A stretch of DNA of 64,000 bases, from positions 372,001 through 436,000 of the forward strand of contig JAHPZA010000010.1 in the NCBI GenBank assembly GCA_019058445.1, written 5' to 3'. The notes below the pieces were generated by a model that saw nothing but the letters and a program-made list of their open reading frames with translations, did no database searches and had not been told where the DNA came from. Below are positions 1 to 10,100 of this stretch, piece after piece. This DNA comes from Promethearchaeota archaeon. GTDB lineage: Archaea > Asgardarchaeota > Lokiarchaeia > Sigyniarchaeales > SOKP01. The translations under genes and the position numbers were made by a program. Numbering within the stretch: the first letter of the stretch is position 1; each line of letters starts with the position of its first letter.

Positions 1-720
1 ACAGTCCAGGATCAGTCTGAATCTGTACCACCATCGGAAGGAGATATGGAGTGGATACACCCAAAAGTAAGAGAAATAAAAAAAGAACAAAGATTTGAAA
101 AAATAGCAGAAACTTTAAAAGCGGAAGAAGAAAAAGCAACAATTAAACTACCACGAGACAAAACTAGTCTCCCAATCAATATAGAGGAGTTCATGGTGAA
201 ACAAAGACCTAAAACAATAACGACCGTTCCTAAAGATGCTAAAGCAAAGTTAAAAACTTCTGCATATGGACATGTTACAAATGTACCTCAAGCTACTGCA
301 GAAAAACCTCCAGCTCCACCAAAATTAGAAAAAACAATACCGAAACCAGTTGCTCCAACTAAACTAATGGAACCGGAGATTACCAAGGTACTTGAAAAGC
401 CAAAAATTCCTCCAGCTCCGGACATTTCTGAACTGTCTGAAGAATTGGAAGCTCCTGAAGTTCATGAGCCCGTAGTTGAAACTCAAGAGCCCAAAAAAGC
501 TCCAATAAGTGCGCAGCGAAAAACGTTAGAAGATTCTCTGATGGATTTTAAAATTAAAAAAGCTAAGCTTCAAAAAATGGCATTAGATTTTGATATGCAG
601 GAACTATCAGGAGAAATAACATCTGAAGAACTTAAAGAAAAGAAGATGAAATTAAGCGAGTTAGAGAAAAAAATCGAGGAACAAATTAACCAAGCCGAAA
701 AAATGTTAGAAGATTTGTAA
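1..720 (+). CDS. Pro/Lys-rich coiled-coil protein, 5'-truncated by window edge
   Basis: The frame is open from the first base, so the ATG at 46 is only the first Met inside the window and the true start lies upstream; at least 239 codons are present. The protein is dominated by Lys, Glu and Pro. A central low-complexity block (about 240-500) has repeated PPAPPK-like segments, and the last 50 residues form a highly charged helix with heptad-like Leu/Met/Ile spacing, so a C-terminal coiled coil is likely. No membrane segment, signal peptide or catalytic motif is visible. A scaffold or linker role is only a guess from composition; I do not recognise the family. Confidence 0.7.
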   Translation, partial: TVQDQSESVPPSEGDMEWIHPKVREIKKEQRFEKIAETLKAEEEKATIKLPRDKTSLPINIEEFMVKQRPKTITTVPKDAKAKLKTSAYGHVTNVPQATAEKPPAPPKLEKTIPKPVAPTKLMEPEITKVLEKPKIPPAPDISELSEELEAPEVHEPVVETQEPKKAPISAQRKTLEDSLMDFKIKKAKLQKMALDFDMQELSGEITSEELKEKKMKLSELEKKIEEQINQAEKMLEDL

Positions 721-748
721 TAAAGAACGAGTAATAACTCAAATCTAT

Positions 749-1621
749 TTATATAATATTTTTTAAATATATATCAGGAACAGCTACTTCTCCTATTTTT
801 ATATTTTTCTTACCACCATGATAATCTGAACCGCCAGACTTAATTAAGTTATACCTTTCTGTTAAACTCGCATAATAAGTAGGAAAAAATGTTTGTGCCC
901 ATTCTTTTTTATCTGAATTTTCCCAGGGTCTATTTTTTGCGTAAGGATACTCGATTTCAATTCCTCTTATACCGGCTGTTTTACAAAACTCAATAAATTT
1001 CGCTCTATCTGAAACATCATAAATTCCGGGATGCGCCAGTATTGGAATTCCTCCACTAGCTTCTATTAATTCAATAGATTCTTCTAAATTCAATTCAAAT
1101 TCTCTATCCACATACGCAATTCCTCCCAAACTAATCATTTTAAATAACTCATTCTTTGTTTTTCCTTTAACTTTAGTTGGGTTATTTTTTTCCATGATTT
1201 CAACAATATGGGGGCGACCAACTGTTTTTCCTTTTGCTACTGCCTTAACTTCTTCATAATTAATGATATATCCTAGCTCATCTCTCAGTCTTTTACAAAT
1301 ATCTTTTTTTTGGTTCAATCTCCCCTCTAATTGTCGATTGAGGATCTTAATTAATTCTGTGGATGTATAATCTATATTTAATCCCACAATATGAACATCC
1401 TCTAATTCTCTTTCTGGTTCATGCCTTATTGAGATTTCAATTCCTGGAATCGCAATTATTTCCCTTTCTTCTCCATAATTTAAAAACTCCTTAATACCAT
1501 CAATCGAATCATGATCCGTAAGCGCTATCGCTTTTAGATTTAGTTTAGAAGCTTTATCTATCAATTCAGAGGGAGTATCTAACCCATCAGAGCAAGTCGA
1601 ATGGAGATGCAAGTCTATCAT
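749..1621 (-). CDS. PHP-domain phosphoesterase (TrpH/YciV-like)
   Basis: Metal-dependent phosphoesterase of the PHP family. The first PHP motif (DLHLHSTCSDG) begins two residues after the Met at 1621, so I choose this start; a longer frame to 1672 only adds 17 unrelated residues. Further metal-binding motifs follow in order: TDHDSIDG, GIEIS, AHPGIYD and a C-terminal GGSDYHG. Length (290 residues) fits bacterial and archaeal TrpH-like 3',5'-nucleotide phosphatases; the exact substrate cannot be read from sequence. It ends 28 bp from the convergent upstream gene and is divergent from aspartate kinase, with about 120 bp between the two starts. Confidence 0.85.
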   Translation of the reverse strand: MIDLHLHSTCSDGLDTPSELIDKASKLNLKAIALTDHDSIDGIKEFLNYGEEREIIAIPGIEISIRHEPERELEDVHIVGLNIDYTSTELIKILNRQLEGRLNQKKDICKRLRDELGYIINYEEVKAVAKGKTVGRPHIVEIMEKNNPTKVKGKTKNELFKMISLGGIAYVDREFELNLEESIELIEASGGIPILAHPGIYDVSDRAKFIEFCKTAGIRGIEIEYPYAKNRPWENSDKKEWAQTFFPTYYASLTERYNLIKSGGSDYHGGKKNIKIGEVAVPDIYLKNII

Positions 1622-1743
1622 TAAGACATGAAATTCATGAAATAATAAGACTTTTACTATAAGCGATTCCAAAAAGTTTTTAGTTCATCGAGCCTTTTAG
1701 ATCTAAAAAAGATGATAAAAAATTAAGTTCTAAGGGGAATTAA

Positions 1744-3174
1744 TTGATTGTTGTAATGAAATTTGGAGGCAGTTGTTTAGTTGATGAGAAGGCGTTTAGT
1801 AAAATTCTTGATATCACTAATCTATATAAAAATGACCAAAAAATATATGTTGCTTCAGCATTTAATGGAATTACTGATTTATTATTGAATACAGCGAGTA
1901 ATTTAAAAGATTCCAAAAAGATTATTGACAATCTAGCCCTGATTGAAAAAAAACATTTTGATGTAATTGAACAGATATTTGATGAGAACTCCAGCCAACT
2001 TGAACGATCCAAAAATTGGGTTGAAAAACAATTAAGCGAATTAGAAGATGCGTTTGAAGATATGAAAGAATTTGGTCCTGAACCTTATTATATAGATTAC
2101 GTGTCAGGTTTTGGAGAAATAATATCAACCTATATATTGAGTGAATATTTGCGTAGTAACGGATTTGATTCAGTTTATATTCCGGCAAACAAGCTGATTA
2201 TCACAAATGACAATTACAATAATGCCTATCCATTGTATAAGTTAACAAACGCTCGTATGAAAAATAAAATTTTACCACTACTGGAAGGTTTTGATAAAAA
2301 CTTTATTTTTTGCATTACAGGTTTTATAGGAAGAAATAAAATGGGTTACACAACCACTCTTGGAAGGGGTGGTTCAGATTACACTGCAACTATAATTGCC
2401 CATTCACTATATGAAGTTGGTACAGTAAAGGATATTAAAGTTATCCTTTGGAAAGATGTTGATGGCTTACTCGCAATTAATCCTAAGTATGTTGCTGATG
2501 CTTCATTAATTAGAAGTTTAGATTATCGAGAAGCTAAAGAAATTGCAAACTTCGGTGTAAAAGTTCTTCATCCAAAATGTCTAGAAGCATTAGAACAAAA
2601 TCAAATCCCTCTCGAAATCAGAAATTTTGATAATCCCGTTGAAAATATAAACTTTACACGAATTTCAGATAAAACTGATAAAGAACAGATTAAAGGTATA
2701 TCTACTATAGAGGAAGCTACAATAATCAACGTAAGTTCTGGTAGTATGGTCGACGTTCCCGGAGTATTAGGCAAAATATTTAAAGTAATGGGAAAAAATA
2801 AGATAAGCGTGTCTTTAGTATCTCAAAGTGCTTCTGAAGTTAGCACATCTCTTGTCGTTAATCAAGAAGACGCCGATAAGGCAATTAATGCCCTCACTAA
2901 TTCAAAATACTTTAAAGAATTTTTCGAGATTGAATATGAAAAAGTTGCTATAATAAATATTACTGGACTTAAAATCTTAGAAAATAAAACCAAATCACAG
3001 ATTTTCAGTGCTTTAGATAAAAAAAATATTCATGTGAAAGCCCTTTCGCAAAGTTATGAAGAATTAAATCTCTCTCTAGTAATTGATAAAGAGAATTTAA
3101 TTGAAGCAATTAATTTGATCCATAATGAATTATGTGAAGACTTTGAATCAATTAAGTGTAAAGATAATAATTAA
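1744..3174 (+). CDS. Aspartate kinase with C-terminal ACT domains
   Basis: Catalyses ATP-dependent phosphorylation of L-aspartate, the first step towards Lys, Thr and Met. The N-terminus carries the nucleotide-binding KFGGS motif (residues 6-10). A conserved GRGGSDYTA motif lies near residue 210 and the kinase domain ends around 300. The rest (about 320-476) holds two ACT-like regulatory modules, expected to bind an end-product amino acid. Start: TTG at 1744, with an AAGGGGAA purine tract about 5 bases upstream; the ATG at 1756 would remove only four residues and leave the motif intact. No other pathway gene lies next to it. Confidence 0.92.
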   Translation: MIVVMKFGGSCLVDEKAFSKILDITNLYKNDQKIYVASAFNGITDLLLNTASNLKDSKKIIDNLALIEKKHFDVIEQIFDENSSQLERSKNWVEKQLSELEDAFEDMKEFGPEPYYIDYVSGFGEIISTYILSEYLRSNGFDSVYIPANKLIITNDNYNNAYPLYKLTNARMKNKILPLLEGFDKNFIFCITGFIGRNKMGYTTTLGRGGSDYTATIIAHSLYEVGTVKDIKVILWKDVDGLLAINPKYVADASLIRSLDYREAKEIANFGVKVLHPKCLEALEQNQIPLEIRNFDNPVENINFTRISDKTDKEQIKGISTIEEATIINVSSGSMVDVPGVLGKIFKVMGKNKISVSLVSQSASEVSTSLVVNQEDADKAINALTNSKYFKEFFEIEYEKVAIINITGLKILENKTKSQIFSALDKKNIHVKALSQSYEELNLSLVIDKENLIEAINLIHNELCEDFESIKCKDNN

Positions 3175-3275
3175 TTTCATCTATTTCTGTCTTTTTTTCA
3201 TAAAAAATAATCAAAATAGAATATTTATTAATTCTAAAGAAATTAATTAAGATAAAAAGAGTATTTTATTGAACT

Positions 3276-3800
3276 TTATGTTCTAGAGGCTATTATTCGA
3301 CGAGTAAGTTCTGTAAATGCTTCATCTACGTTTTCACCCGTTTTTGCTGAAGTCTCAATGTAAATACTACCCTCATTTTCAGCATAGGCCCGTGCCTCTG
3401 ATCGATCAATTACCTCCCCAACATCCTCAAGTAAATCAGCTTTGTTTCCAATTAATACAAAAGGAATATTTTCCCCGGCAAATTGTCTTATTTCAGTCAA
3501 CCATTTTCTAGTTTCTGTATAGGTTTGTTCTCTTGTAAGGTCAAAAACTAATAATGCTCCAGCAGCTCCTTTGTAAAAAGTACTTCTTATAAACTCAAAA
3601 CGTTGTTGTCCTCCTATGTCCCATATTGAGAGTGTAGCCATTTGTCCAGGAGTAAATTCCACATCCTTAGTGAGGATATCTACACCTACTGTAAGCTTGT
3701 AATTTGCTTGAAATCGATTTTTGATGAATCTCTGAACCAATGACGTCTTACCGACAGCAGCCGCTCCCGTTAAAAGAACTTTCAGTTTAAAACTACTCAT
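3276..3800 (-). CDS. Ras-superfamily small GTPase (Rab/Arf-like)
   Basis: Single-domain GTPase of 174 residues with all five G motifs: P-loop GAAAVGKTS (12-20), switch I Thr37, G3 WDIGGQ (60-65), G4 NKAD (119-122) and G5 ETSAKTG (149-155). The DxGGQ form of G3 resembles Arf/Arl/SRbeta proteins, while NKAD and SAKTGENV are Rab/Ras-like, a mixture often seen in Asgard GTPases. The glutamine that activates water is present, so hydrolysis should be possible. The C-terminus ends RRIIASRT without Cys, so no prenylation site exists and there is no N-terminal amphipathic extension. A GAP, GEF or effector is not evident among the neighbours. Confidence 0.95.
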   Translation of the reverse strand: MSSFKLKVLLTGAAAVGKTSLVQRFIKNRFQANYKLTVGVDILTKDVEFTPGQMATLSIWDIGGQQRFEFIRSTFYKGAAGALLVFDLTREQTYTETRKWLTEIRQFAGENIPFVLIGNKADLLEDVGEVIDRSEARAYAENEGSIYIETSAKTGENVDEAFTELTRRIIASRT

Positions 3801-3927
3801 CCAATTTCACTTTCGATTTTTAAAATTTTTAATTAGTTTAATAATTTAATAAATTTAATGCTATATAAAATATTATATAACCAATTTTATTTAAGAATTT
3901 ATTTATGAACGATATATTTATATACAA

Positions 3928-3951
3928 GGATTTCAATAGTATTTGAAATCC
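3928..3951. promoter_or_regulatory. 9-bp perfect inverted repeat between GTPase and RACo genes
   Basis: GGATTTCAA and its exact complement TTGAAATCC are separated by six bases. Immediately beside it (3911-3925) is an AT-rich stretch that reads as a TATA box on either strand. It lies 128 bp before the GTPase start and 67 bp after the RACo stop, so it could be an operator for the GTPase gene or the terminator hairpin of the RACo unit. No run of T follows the stem on the minus strand, which weakens the terminator reading. Confidence 0.4.
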
Positions 3952-4017
3952 TATCAAAATAAATGGGATTGAAGAGAAAAGAGATCTAGACCTTAAAAAA
4001 GGTATTATTTCTTATTT

Positions 4018-5985
4018 TTATCTCTTGGGAATATTAGTATATTCTTTTAAGCTTGGAAAATATTCAAGGTTGAGATGGGGGAAGTACATTGCTTCGGCAT
4101 ACTCTCTCTGGAAAGTTTTATCTGTCGCAATTTCAACATATTTTATCCGATTTAGTAGATCCTGCGCAGTTTGTCTATAATCCTTATTAAGCAAGCAAAT
4201 TTGAGCTCCAGTTCCCGCAGCATTACCAATTTGAAAGATTTTTTCATTAGGGATATCAGGTATCATCCCGATAAATTTTGTATTTTCTTTATCAATGTAA
4301 TTTCCAAAAGCTCCAGCGAGAAATATTTGTTTTATGTCTAAATCCATACTATCATTAATGGATTTTAACTTCTTTAAGATTATTCTCATACCAGAATAGA
4401 AAGCTGCTTTTGCCATTTGCATTTGTCTTATATCATTTTGCGACAAGGAAATTTCTCTGCCGATAGAAGTTTCTTCTTTTTTAGCGATTACAAATTCTAA
4501 TTTATGATCTGTTCTTATGAGTCTTTCATTATCAATTGAATTTTTATTGAAATTACCGCTTCTCATAATTATTTTGGCTTTTAACATTTCAGCAATTGCA
4601 TCTACTAATCCAGAACCACAAATACCGATCGGTTTTTTATTTTTTATTGTTGCATAGGTTACATCTAATGTATCAGGTTCTATTTTAATTCTTTCAATGG
4701 CTCCTGCAGCAGCTCTCATTCCATCTTTAATATGTGCCCCTTCTAACGCAGAACCCGCAGCACAAGATCCCGTTGCCAATATATTTTGATTTCCGATAAC
4801 TAATTCTCCATTAGTCCCGATATCAATAGCTAAAGTTAATTCTTTTTCATCTTCAATTTTAGACGAGAGAATTACACCCATCGTATCGGCACCTACAAAA
4901 CCAGCGACCAATGGTGCGGAATACACATTTCCTCTATGACATATGTTTAAATCTAAGCCTTTAGCTTTATAATTTAATCCTTTTTGAACTAGGGGTACAT
5001 AAGGACTTAATCCAATATTAATTGGATTCAATCCTAAAAATATATGATGCATTACTGAGTTTCCTACAACCGTCGCTTCATAAATTTGGGAGGGTTGAAT
5101 TTTAGCTTTTTCACATGTCTTTACAATAATATCATTTAATCCTTCTAATACCGCAGCATTTAGTTTTTCAAGGCCATTCTCATGATTTCTAATATAAGTT
5201 ATTCGAGTAATTAGATCTTCCCCGTATGCAGTTTGTTGATTAAGTTTAGAAGCAAGAGAGTATATTTTACCGTTATTCAAATTCATTAAATATCCTACAA
5301 TAGTAGTTGTACCAATATCAAAAGCGATACCATAATTATGTTGAATAAGATCTCCTGTCTCAACATCAATAATTTCTTTTTCGTTCCAAATTGTAATTGT
5401 TATTTTATGATCACTTTCACGTAAAATCCTAGATAATTTGTTGAGCAGATTGATATCAATATATAAGGATTCATTACACATCTGAGTATTCTGATATGTT
5501 TTAATTGCATTTAATACTCTTTCAAAATCTGAAATCGGTTTTTCTAATGAAGGTTTCTCAACCTCTAAATAGATTTTTTTTACAGTTGGATTTAAGTTTA
5601 TTTCTTTTTGAGCTCCAGAGGTCAATATTTTAAAATCTTCTAATAAAAAATCTTCAGGTAAAAATATCCTAAATTGGGGCTTATCCTTTTTTTCTAATGA
5701 TTTTAAAAAAGTACTGTCAATTTTAGCTCTACATGCTAATCTCCATCCATTAGCAAGATCATTTTCGCTCAATAGCTTTTGTTCATCATTAGTTGGAGGA
5801 ATTAAATATTCGCTTCCTTTTTGAATTAAAATTTTGCATTTTCCACATGTTCCTGAGCCACCACATAGAGATTGAATAGGAACATTTATTTTTAATAAAA
5901 TTTCATAAAATGTTTTATCAAGATAATAAACCCTGCGTGAGATTGGTTCAAAGTCTATTAATATGTTCTTATTTTGGTTTTCCAT
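4018..5985 (-). CDS. RACo-like corrinoid-activating protein (2Fe-2S ferredoxin + ASKHA ATPase, DUF4445 type)
   Basis: Reductive activator of corrinoid proteins: uses ATP and a low-potential 2Fe-2S cluster to re-reduce inactive Co(II) cofactors of methyltransferases. The N-terminal ferredoxin fold has Cys41, Cys47, Cys50 (CGGSGTCGKC) and Cys85 (RLAC), the plant-type pattern. A linker domain runs to about residue 215. The ASKHA core follows, with two phosphate-binding loops (AFDIGTTT and AIDIGTNGE) and a later AGAFGNY motif. Length (655) is normal for RACo. No corrinoid protein or methyltransferase lies nearby, so its client is elsewhere. It follows the 5998-6840 gene by 12 bp on the same strand. 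Confidence 0.87.
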   Translation of the reverse strand: MENQNKNILIDFEPISRRVYYLDKTFYEILLKINVPIQSLCGGSGTCGKCKILIQKGSEYLIPPTNDEQKLLSENDLANGWRLACRAKIDSTFLKSLEKKDKPQFRIFLPEDFLLEDFKILTSGAQKEINLNPTVKKIYLEVEKPSLEKPISDFERVLNAIKTYQNTQMCNESLYIDINLLNKLSRILRESDHKITITIWNEKEIIDVETGDLIQHNYGIAFDIGTTTIVGYLMNLNNGKIYSLASKLNQQTAYGEDLITRITYIRNHENGLEKLNAAVLEGLNDIIVKTCEKAKIQPSQIYEATVVGNSVMHHIFLGLNPINIGLSPYVPLVQKGLNYKAKGLDLNICHRGNVYSAPLVAGFVGADTMGVILSSKIEDEKELTLAIDIGTNGELVIGNQNILATGSCAAGSALEGAHIKDGMRAAAGAIERIKIEPDTLDVTYATIKNKKPIGICGSGLVDAIAEMLKAKIIMRSGNFNKNSIDNERLIRTDHKLEFVIAKKEETSIGREISLSQNDIRQMQMAKAAFYSGMRIILKKLKSINDSMDLDIKQIFLAGAFGNYIDKENTKFIGMIPDIPNEKIFQIGNAAGTGAQICLLNKDYRQTAQDLLNRIKYVEIATDKTFQREYAEAMYFPHLNLEYFPSLKEYTNIPKR

Positions 5986-5997
5986 ATCAAACTCTCA

Positions 5998-6840
5998 CTA
6001 TAATTTTGCTAACTTCTTTACTTGTTCAATCATTTCAGTTTTTATATCCTCACGTTTTACATTTTCAAAGGAAACGTTATCTAAATTCTCCAATGTTGTC
6101 TCAATTATTCTTTTATAATCCTTTCCAGAATTATATTCTTCAATAAATCTCTCTTTAGCGTCCCTTAATGTTTTTTCAACCAAATCGTAGTTTTCATAAA
6201 TCACGCCTCTATATTTGTAATTAACTAAAACTGTAATGGCTGAATCATAAGCTCCGCCACGTGCTTTAGAATCTATAATTTGGAAGAGATACACAATTCC
6301 TAAAGAGTTTAGATCAATATAGGGCTGAAATGAAATCATTTCGCTACTTGCTCCAGAACTTTCGACAGAGAGAAGAAGTAAACTCTTCATAGAAATTTTA
6401 AATGCATCATTGTCATCAAAATCTTCTGGTAAATAGTAAATAGGAACTGGACCCTCATCCAATGCCATTGAAAATATTACTGAATTGATTTTTACTTTTT
6501 TAGTCCTTTTCTTTTTATCAAATTTATACATAATATCTGCTTTATAAGCTGCCGAGATCTCATTAAACTTATTTTTAAGAACGGTTCTTGGAACTTCTCC
6601 AACTAAGAATATAAAAAAATCAAAGGTTAGCCTAAAAATGATTAGATTTCTTACAATAATAACACTCCCGATTTCCATATCATTGATAACTGTCTTTAAA
6701 ATTCTTAAAATTTTAATTCTTCCAAAATTTTTATCGTCCAAACTTGTTTCAATTATCTTACCATTTGAGAGAATAAGTGCCCATTGAGAACAAATTGAAT
6801 TCAATATTTTCGAAATCTTTATAATCATGATATTATGCAA
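5998..6840 (-). CDS. Unrecognised protein, possible longin/roadblock-like fold
   Basis: Not recognised as a named family. It is 280 residues, soluble, without Cys clusters. The first 90 residues alternate short beta-like segments and a helix (WALILSNGKII, then GSVIIVRNLIIFRLTFDFF, then VLKNKFNEISAAY), a pattern that recalls longin/roadblock domains common in Asgard GTPase systems. Residues 120-200 contain GPVPIYYLPE and a helix-rich KSLLLLSVESSG, then a second beta-rich part. Charged helices close the protein. It sits 12 bp upstream of the RACo-like gene, so the two are almost certainly co-transcribed. The fold suggestion is pattern-based inference only. Confidence 0.6.
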   Translation of the reverse strand: MHNIMIIKISKILNSICSQWALILSNGKIIETSLDDKNFGRIKILRILKTVINDMEIGSVIIVRNLIIFRLTFDFFIFLVGEVPRTVLKNKFNEISAAYKADIMYKFDKKKRTKKVKINSVIFSMALDEGPVPIYYLPEDFDDNDAFKISMKSLLLLSVESSGASSEMISFQPYIDLNSLGIVYLFQIIDSKARGGAYDSAITVLVNYKYRGVIYENYDLVEKTLRDAKERFIEEYNSGKDYKRIIETTLENLDNVSFENVKREDIKTEMIEQVKKLAKL

Positions 6841-7140
6841 TTTATATGATAATAATCTAAATTTAATTAAAGCTTTAAATTACTTAGATTTTTTAGTTTT
6901 GATTAATCATTATACGTCTTTTTTTCACATGTTTGTCGCTAATTAATTATTAGAGATTAAGAGCCTTTTTTTTCTAGTAGCAAGAACTCGAACTCCTCAA
7001 AATTTTGAATCCAAAATTAAAAATAATAAAACTTTCCTATGTATTATAATAGAATGTATATTTACATTCACAAATATAATTGTTTTTTTCAACACTTCTG
7101 ATTAATAAAGTAAAAATTTCGTAAGAGGGTTGATTTTAAA
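6841..7140. other. Divergent intergenic region
   Basis: About 300 bp between the starts of two divergently transcribed genes. It is very AT-rich and contains several TATA-like stretches, including one near 7095-7110 about 35 bases before the giant coiled-coil gene. A GTAAGAGGG purine-rich tract (about 7121-7129) is a likely ribosome binding site for that gene. I see no conserved ORF and no strong inverted repeat. Confidence 0.4.
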
Positions 7141-10100
7141 ATGGAAAAACAAGAATTGGCTCAAAAGGCCTTAGAATTATTAAATCAAACAGATAAACTT
7201 GAAGAAGAGCGAAATTGGGCTAAAGCTATTGAAAAGTATAAACAAGCTGCTGAATATCTAAAGCAATCTGGATTTTTACCCCATCGAATAGAAGATATTT
7301 ATAAAAGAATTACCGAAATCAACGATTTTTTAGAACAAGAAAAAAGATATCAAATGCAAACTCAACAAGTCCACCTTGAACAAATACAAGAACAAGCATT
7401 TGCAATATTAGACGGAGCTAAAAAATTCGAAACAGATGGCCATTTTGAGGATGCAATTCAACAGTATATGTCTGCTATTAAATTATTGGTGGAATCAGGA
7501 TGGACTGAGAGTCAACTTGAAAATCTTAAAGAAAAAATTATAGGTTTAACACAAAAGATCGAACAACAAAAAGATACGACGTATCTTCAACAACAAATCC
7601 AGATACCAAAGGACTTTAAGCCAAAAGAGATTAGTACAGAAGTAGGAAATTCTGCAATAGATTTAAAATCTGAACAAGTAAAAGCATTTGAAACAAAAAG
7701 AAAGAGAGAAGAACAAATTCAAAATGAATCTTTCGAATTGATAGATAAAGCAAAAATATTCGAGAGCGAAAAGAGATATGATAATGCGATTAATTGTTAT
7801 CAGGAAGCTATAAGATTATTAAAATCGATTGGCTGGACTGATCAGACAAGAAATTTAGAAATTTTAATTGGAAAGTTAAGAAAAGATAAGGATATATATG
7901 AAAGAGTTGAGGCTCAGAGAAAAAATAAAATACATTTTGATAATATCGAAGTTCAACTCACTCCAGACCAGTCTGAAACTCAATCTGAGGTGGAATTAAG
8001 AAAACAAAAAATTATAGAATTTGAAAATAAGAAGAAAAAAGAGGAAGAAATTCAAACTAAAGCATTTAATTTAATTGATATTGGAAAAAGACTTGAAAGA
8101 GAAAAAAAATATGATGATGCTATTGAAAATTTCCAAAATGCCATAGACCTTCTTAAATCTATCTCATGGGACTCTTATATTCAACCGGTTGCTAATTTTA
8201 TAAATGAAATAAATGAAAAGAGAAAACGTGAATTAAAGACGGAGCAACTTAAGAAAAAAAGGCAAGAAGATTTAACCACACTTCAAGAAACAATATATAA
8301 AAAGCAAAAAGAAAAAATAGTGCAAACGTCTCAAGATTTTGAAATACGTAAAAAGGATTTTGAACAAGAAAAACTAAAGCAAGCTGAAAGAGAGGAACAA
8401 TTCTTCGTCCAGTTAGATAAAGCTGATAAAATCTTAAAAGAAGAAAAAAATTATGATAAGGCAGTTAATGAATATCAAAAAGCCTTAGAAATGCTAAAAA
8501 GTTTAGGAGCTGGATGGGAATCTTATACTCCTACAATTCAAGCTACAATATCTAATATAAATAAGAGAAAAGAATATCAATCAGAGAAAGAAATAGAGAT
8601 TCTGAAGAAAAAGGACGAGCAAATTAAAAAGGAATTAGAATTTCAGCAACAGGTTGATAAACTATTAAAGAAGGAGCGTAAAAACCTACAACAAAAAGAG
8701 ATCGAATTAAAAGGACGTGAAGAAGAACTAAGATACAGAGAAGAAGCTAAGAAAAAAGCTTTTCAATATCTGGAAACTGCCGAAACTTATATTAAACAAG
8801 GTGATTTAGACAAGGCAATCTATGCATATCAAAACGCGGGTAATACTTTTGCAGAGATTCAATGGACTGATGAGCTTCCACTAATTGAAAAATCAATCTC
8901 TGAGCTTGAAAATAGAAAAAGGGAAATGTTTTTATCAAAACAAGAAGAAATGCATAAATTAATCGAAAGAGAGAAACAGGAACGAGATTTTCAATCACAG
9001 TTAGCGAACCAATTACACCTCGAGCGTGAAAAGTTGAAAGAAAAAGACATAGCATTAAGAGAGCATGAAAGAGAGGTAGAATATCGAGGAACCAGAAAAA
9101 ATGAAGCATTTAAATTATTAGATGAGGCACAAAATTACCTTAAGGAGGGAGATTTTGATAATGCAAGTGAATTATATCATCAAATAGCAAATATATTTGC
9201 TGAAATTCAATGGGATAGTGAAATAGATCTGATTCAAAATGCAATAATCGAGATTGAAAATAAAAAAAGAGAGACTCAAATTCAAAAGCAAAAAGATTTT
9301 CAAAAAGTATTAGAAAAAGAGCGTGAAGAACGCATTTTTCAAGAAGATATGTCAAGGGCAATTCAAAATCAAATGGAAAATCTAAAAGAAAAAGAAATTA
9401 AGATAAGAGAACAAGAAGATGAATTAAAGCATCGCGAAATTAAAAAAGAAGAAGCATTCGAATTGTTAGATAAAGCTATTTCTTTACTTTCTCTCAGAAA
9501 ATTCGATGAAGCTCTTAATGTTTATTATAATGTTGCTAACATTTTCGCTCAAATCCAATGGGATGACGAAATTCCAATTATCCAAAACGCTATTGAGGAA
9601 ATAAAAGAAAAGAAGAAAGAGACAGACCTTTGGAAACAAATGACAATGAAAAAAGGTATAGAAAAAGAAACTACTTATCAGGCTTTTATTGAACAAATGA
9701 AAACTCAAAGAGAAATAGAAAAATCAAAATTATTGGAAAAAAGCGAAATGATTAAAAAACAAAAAGAATTAAGTGCTCAAAATTTAGCTAAACAAGAAAA
9801 TGCTTTTAAAATTATTGATGAAGCAGATGAATTTCTGAAACAAGAAAATTTTGATGAAGCTATATCGAAATTTAAAGCTGCAGAATCAATTTTAACCGAA
9901 ATAGGCTGGGAACCAAGCTATTTAAGAACATTACAAGATAATCTTAGAACGATACAAATTAGGAAATCCGAAAAAGAAAAAGAAATAAGAAGAGAAAAAG
10001 AAATTAGAGAAAAAAGGCAATTAGAAGAATTGCAATTTCAAACAAGAATTACTGAAGGCATTCAAAAACAAAAGGAAAGAATGGAAGCAAAAAAAATAGA

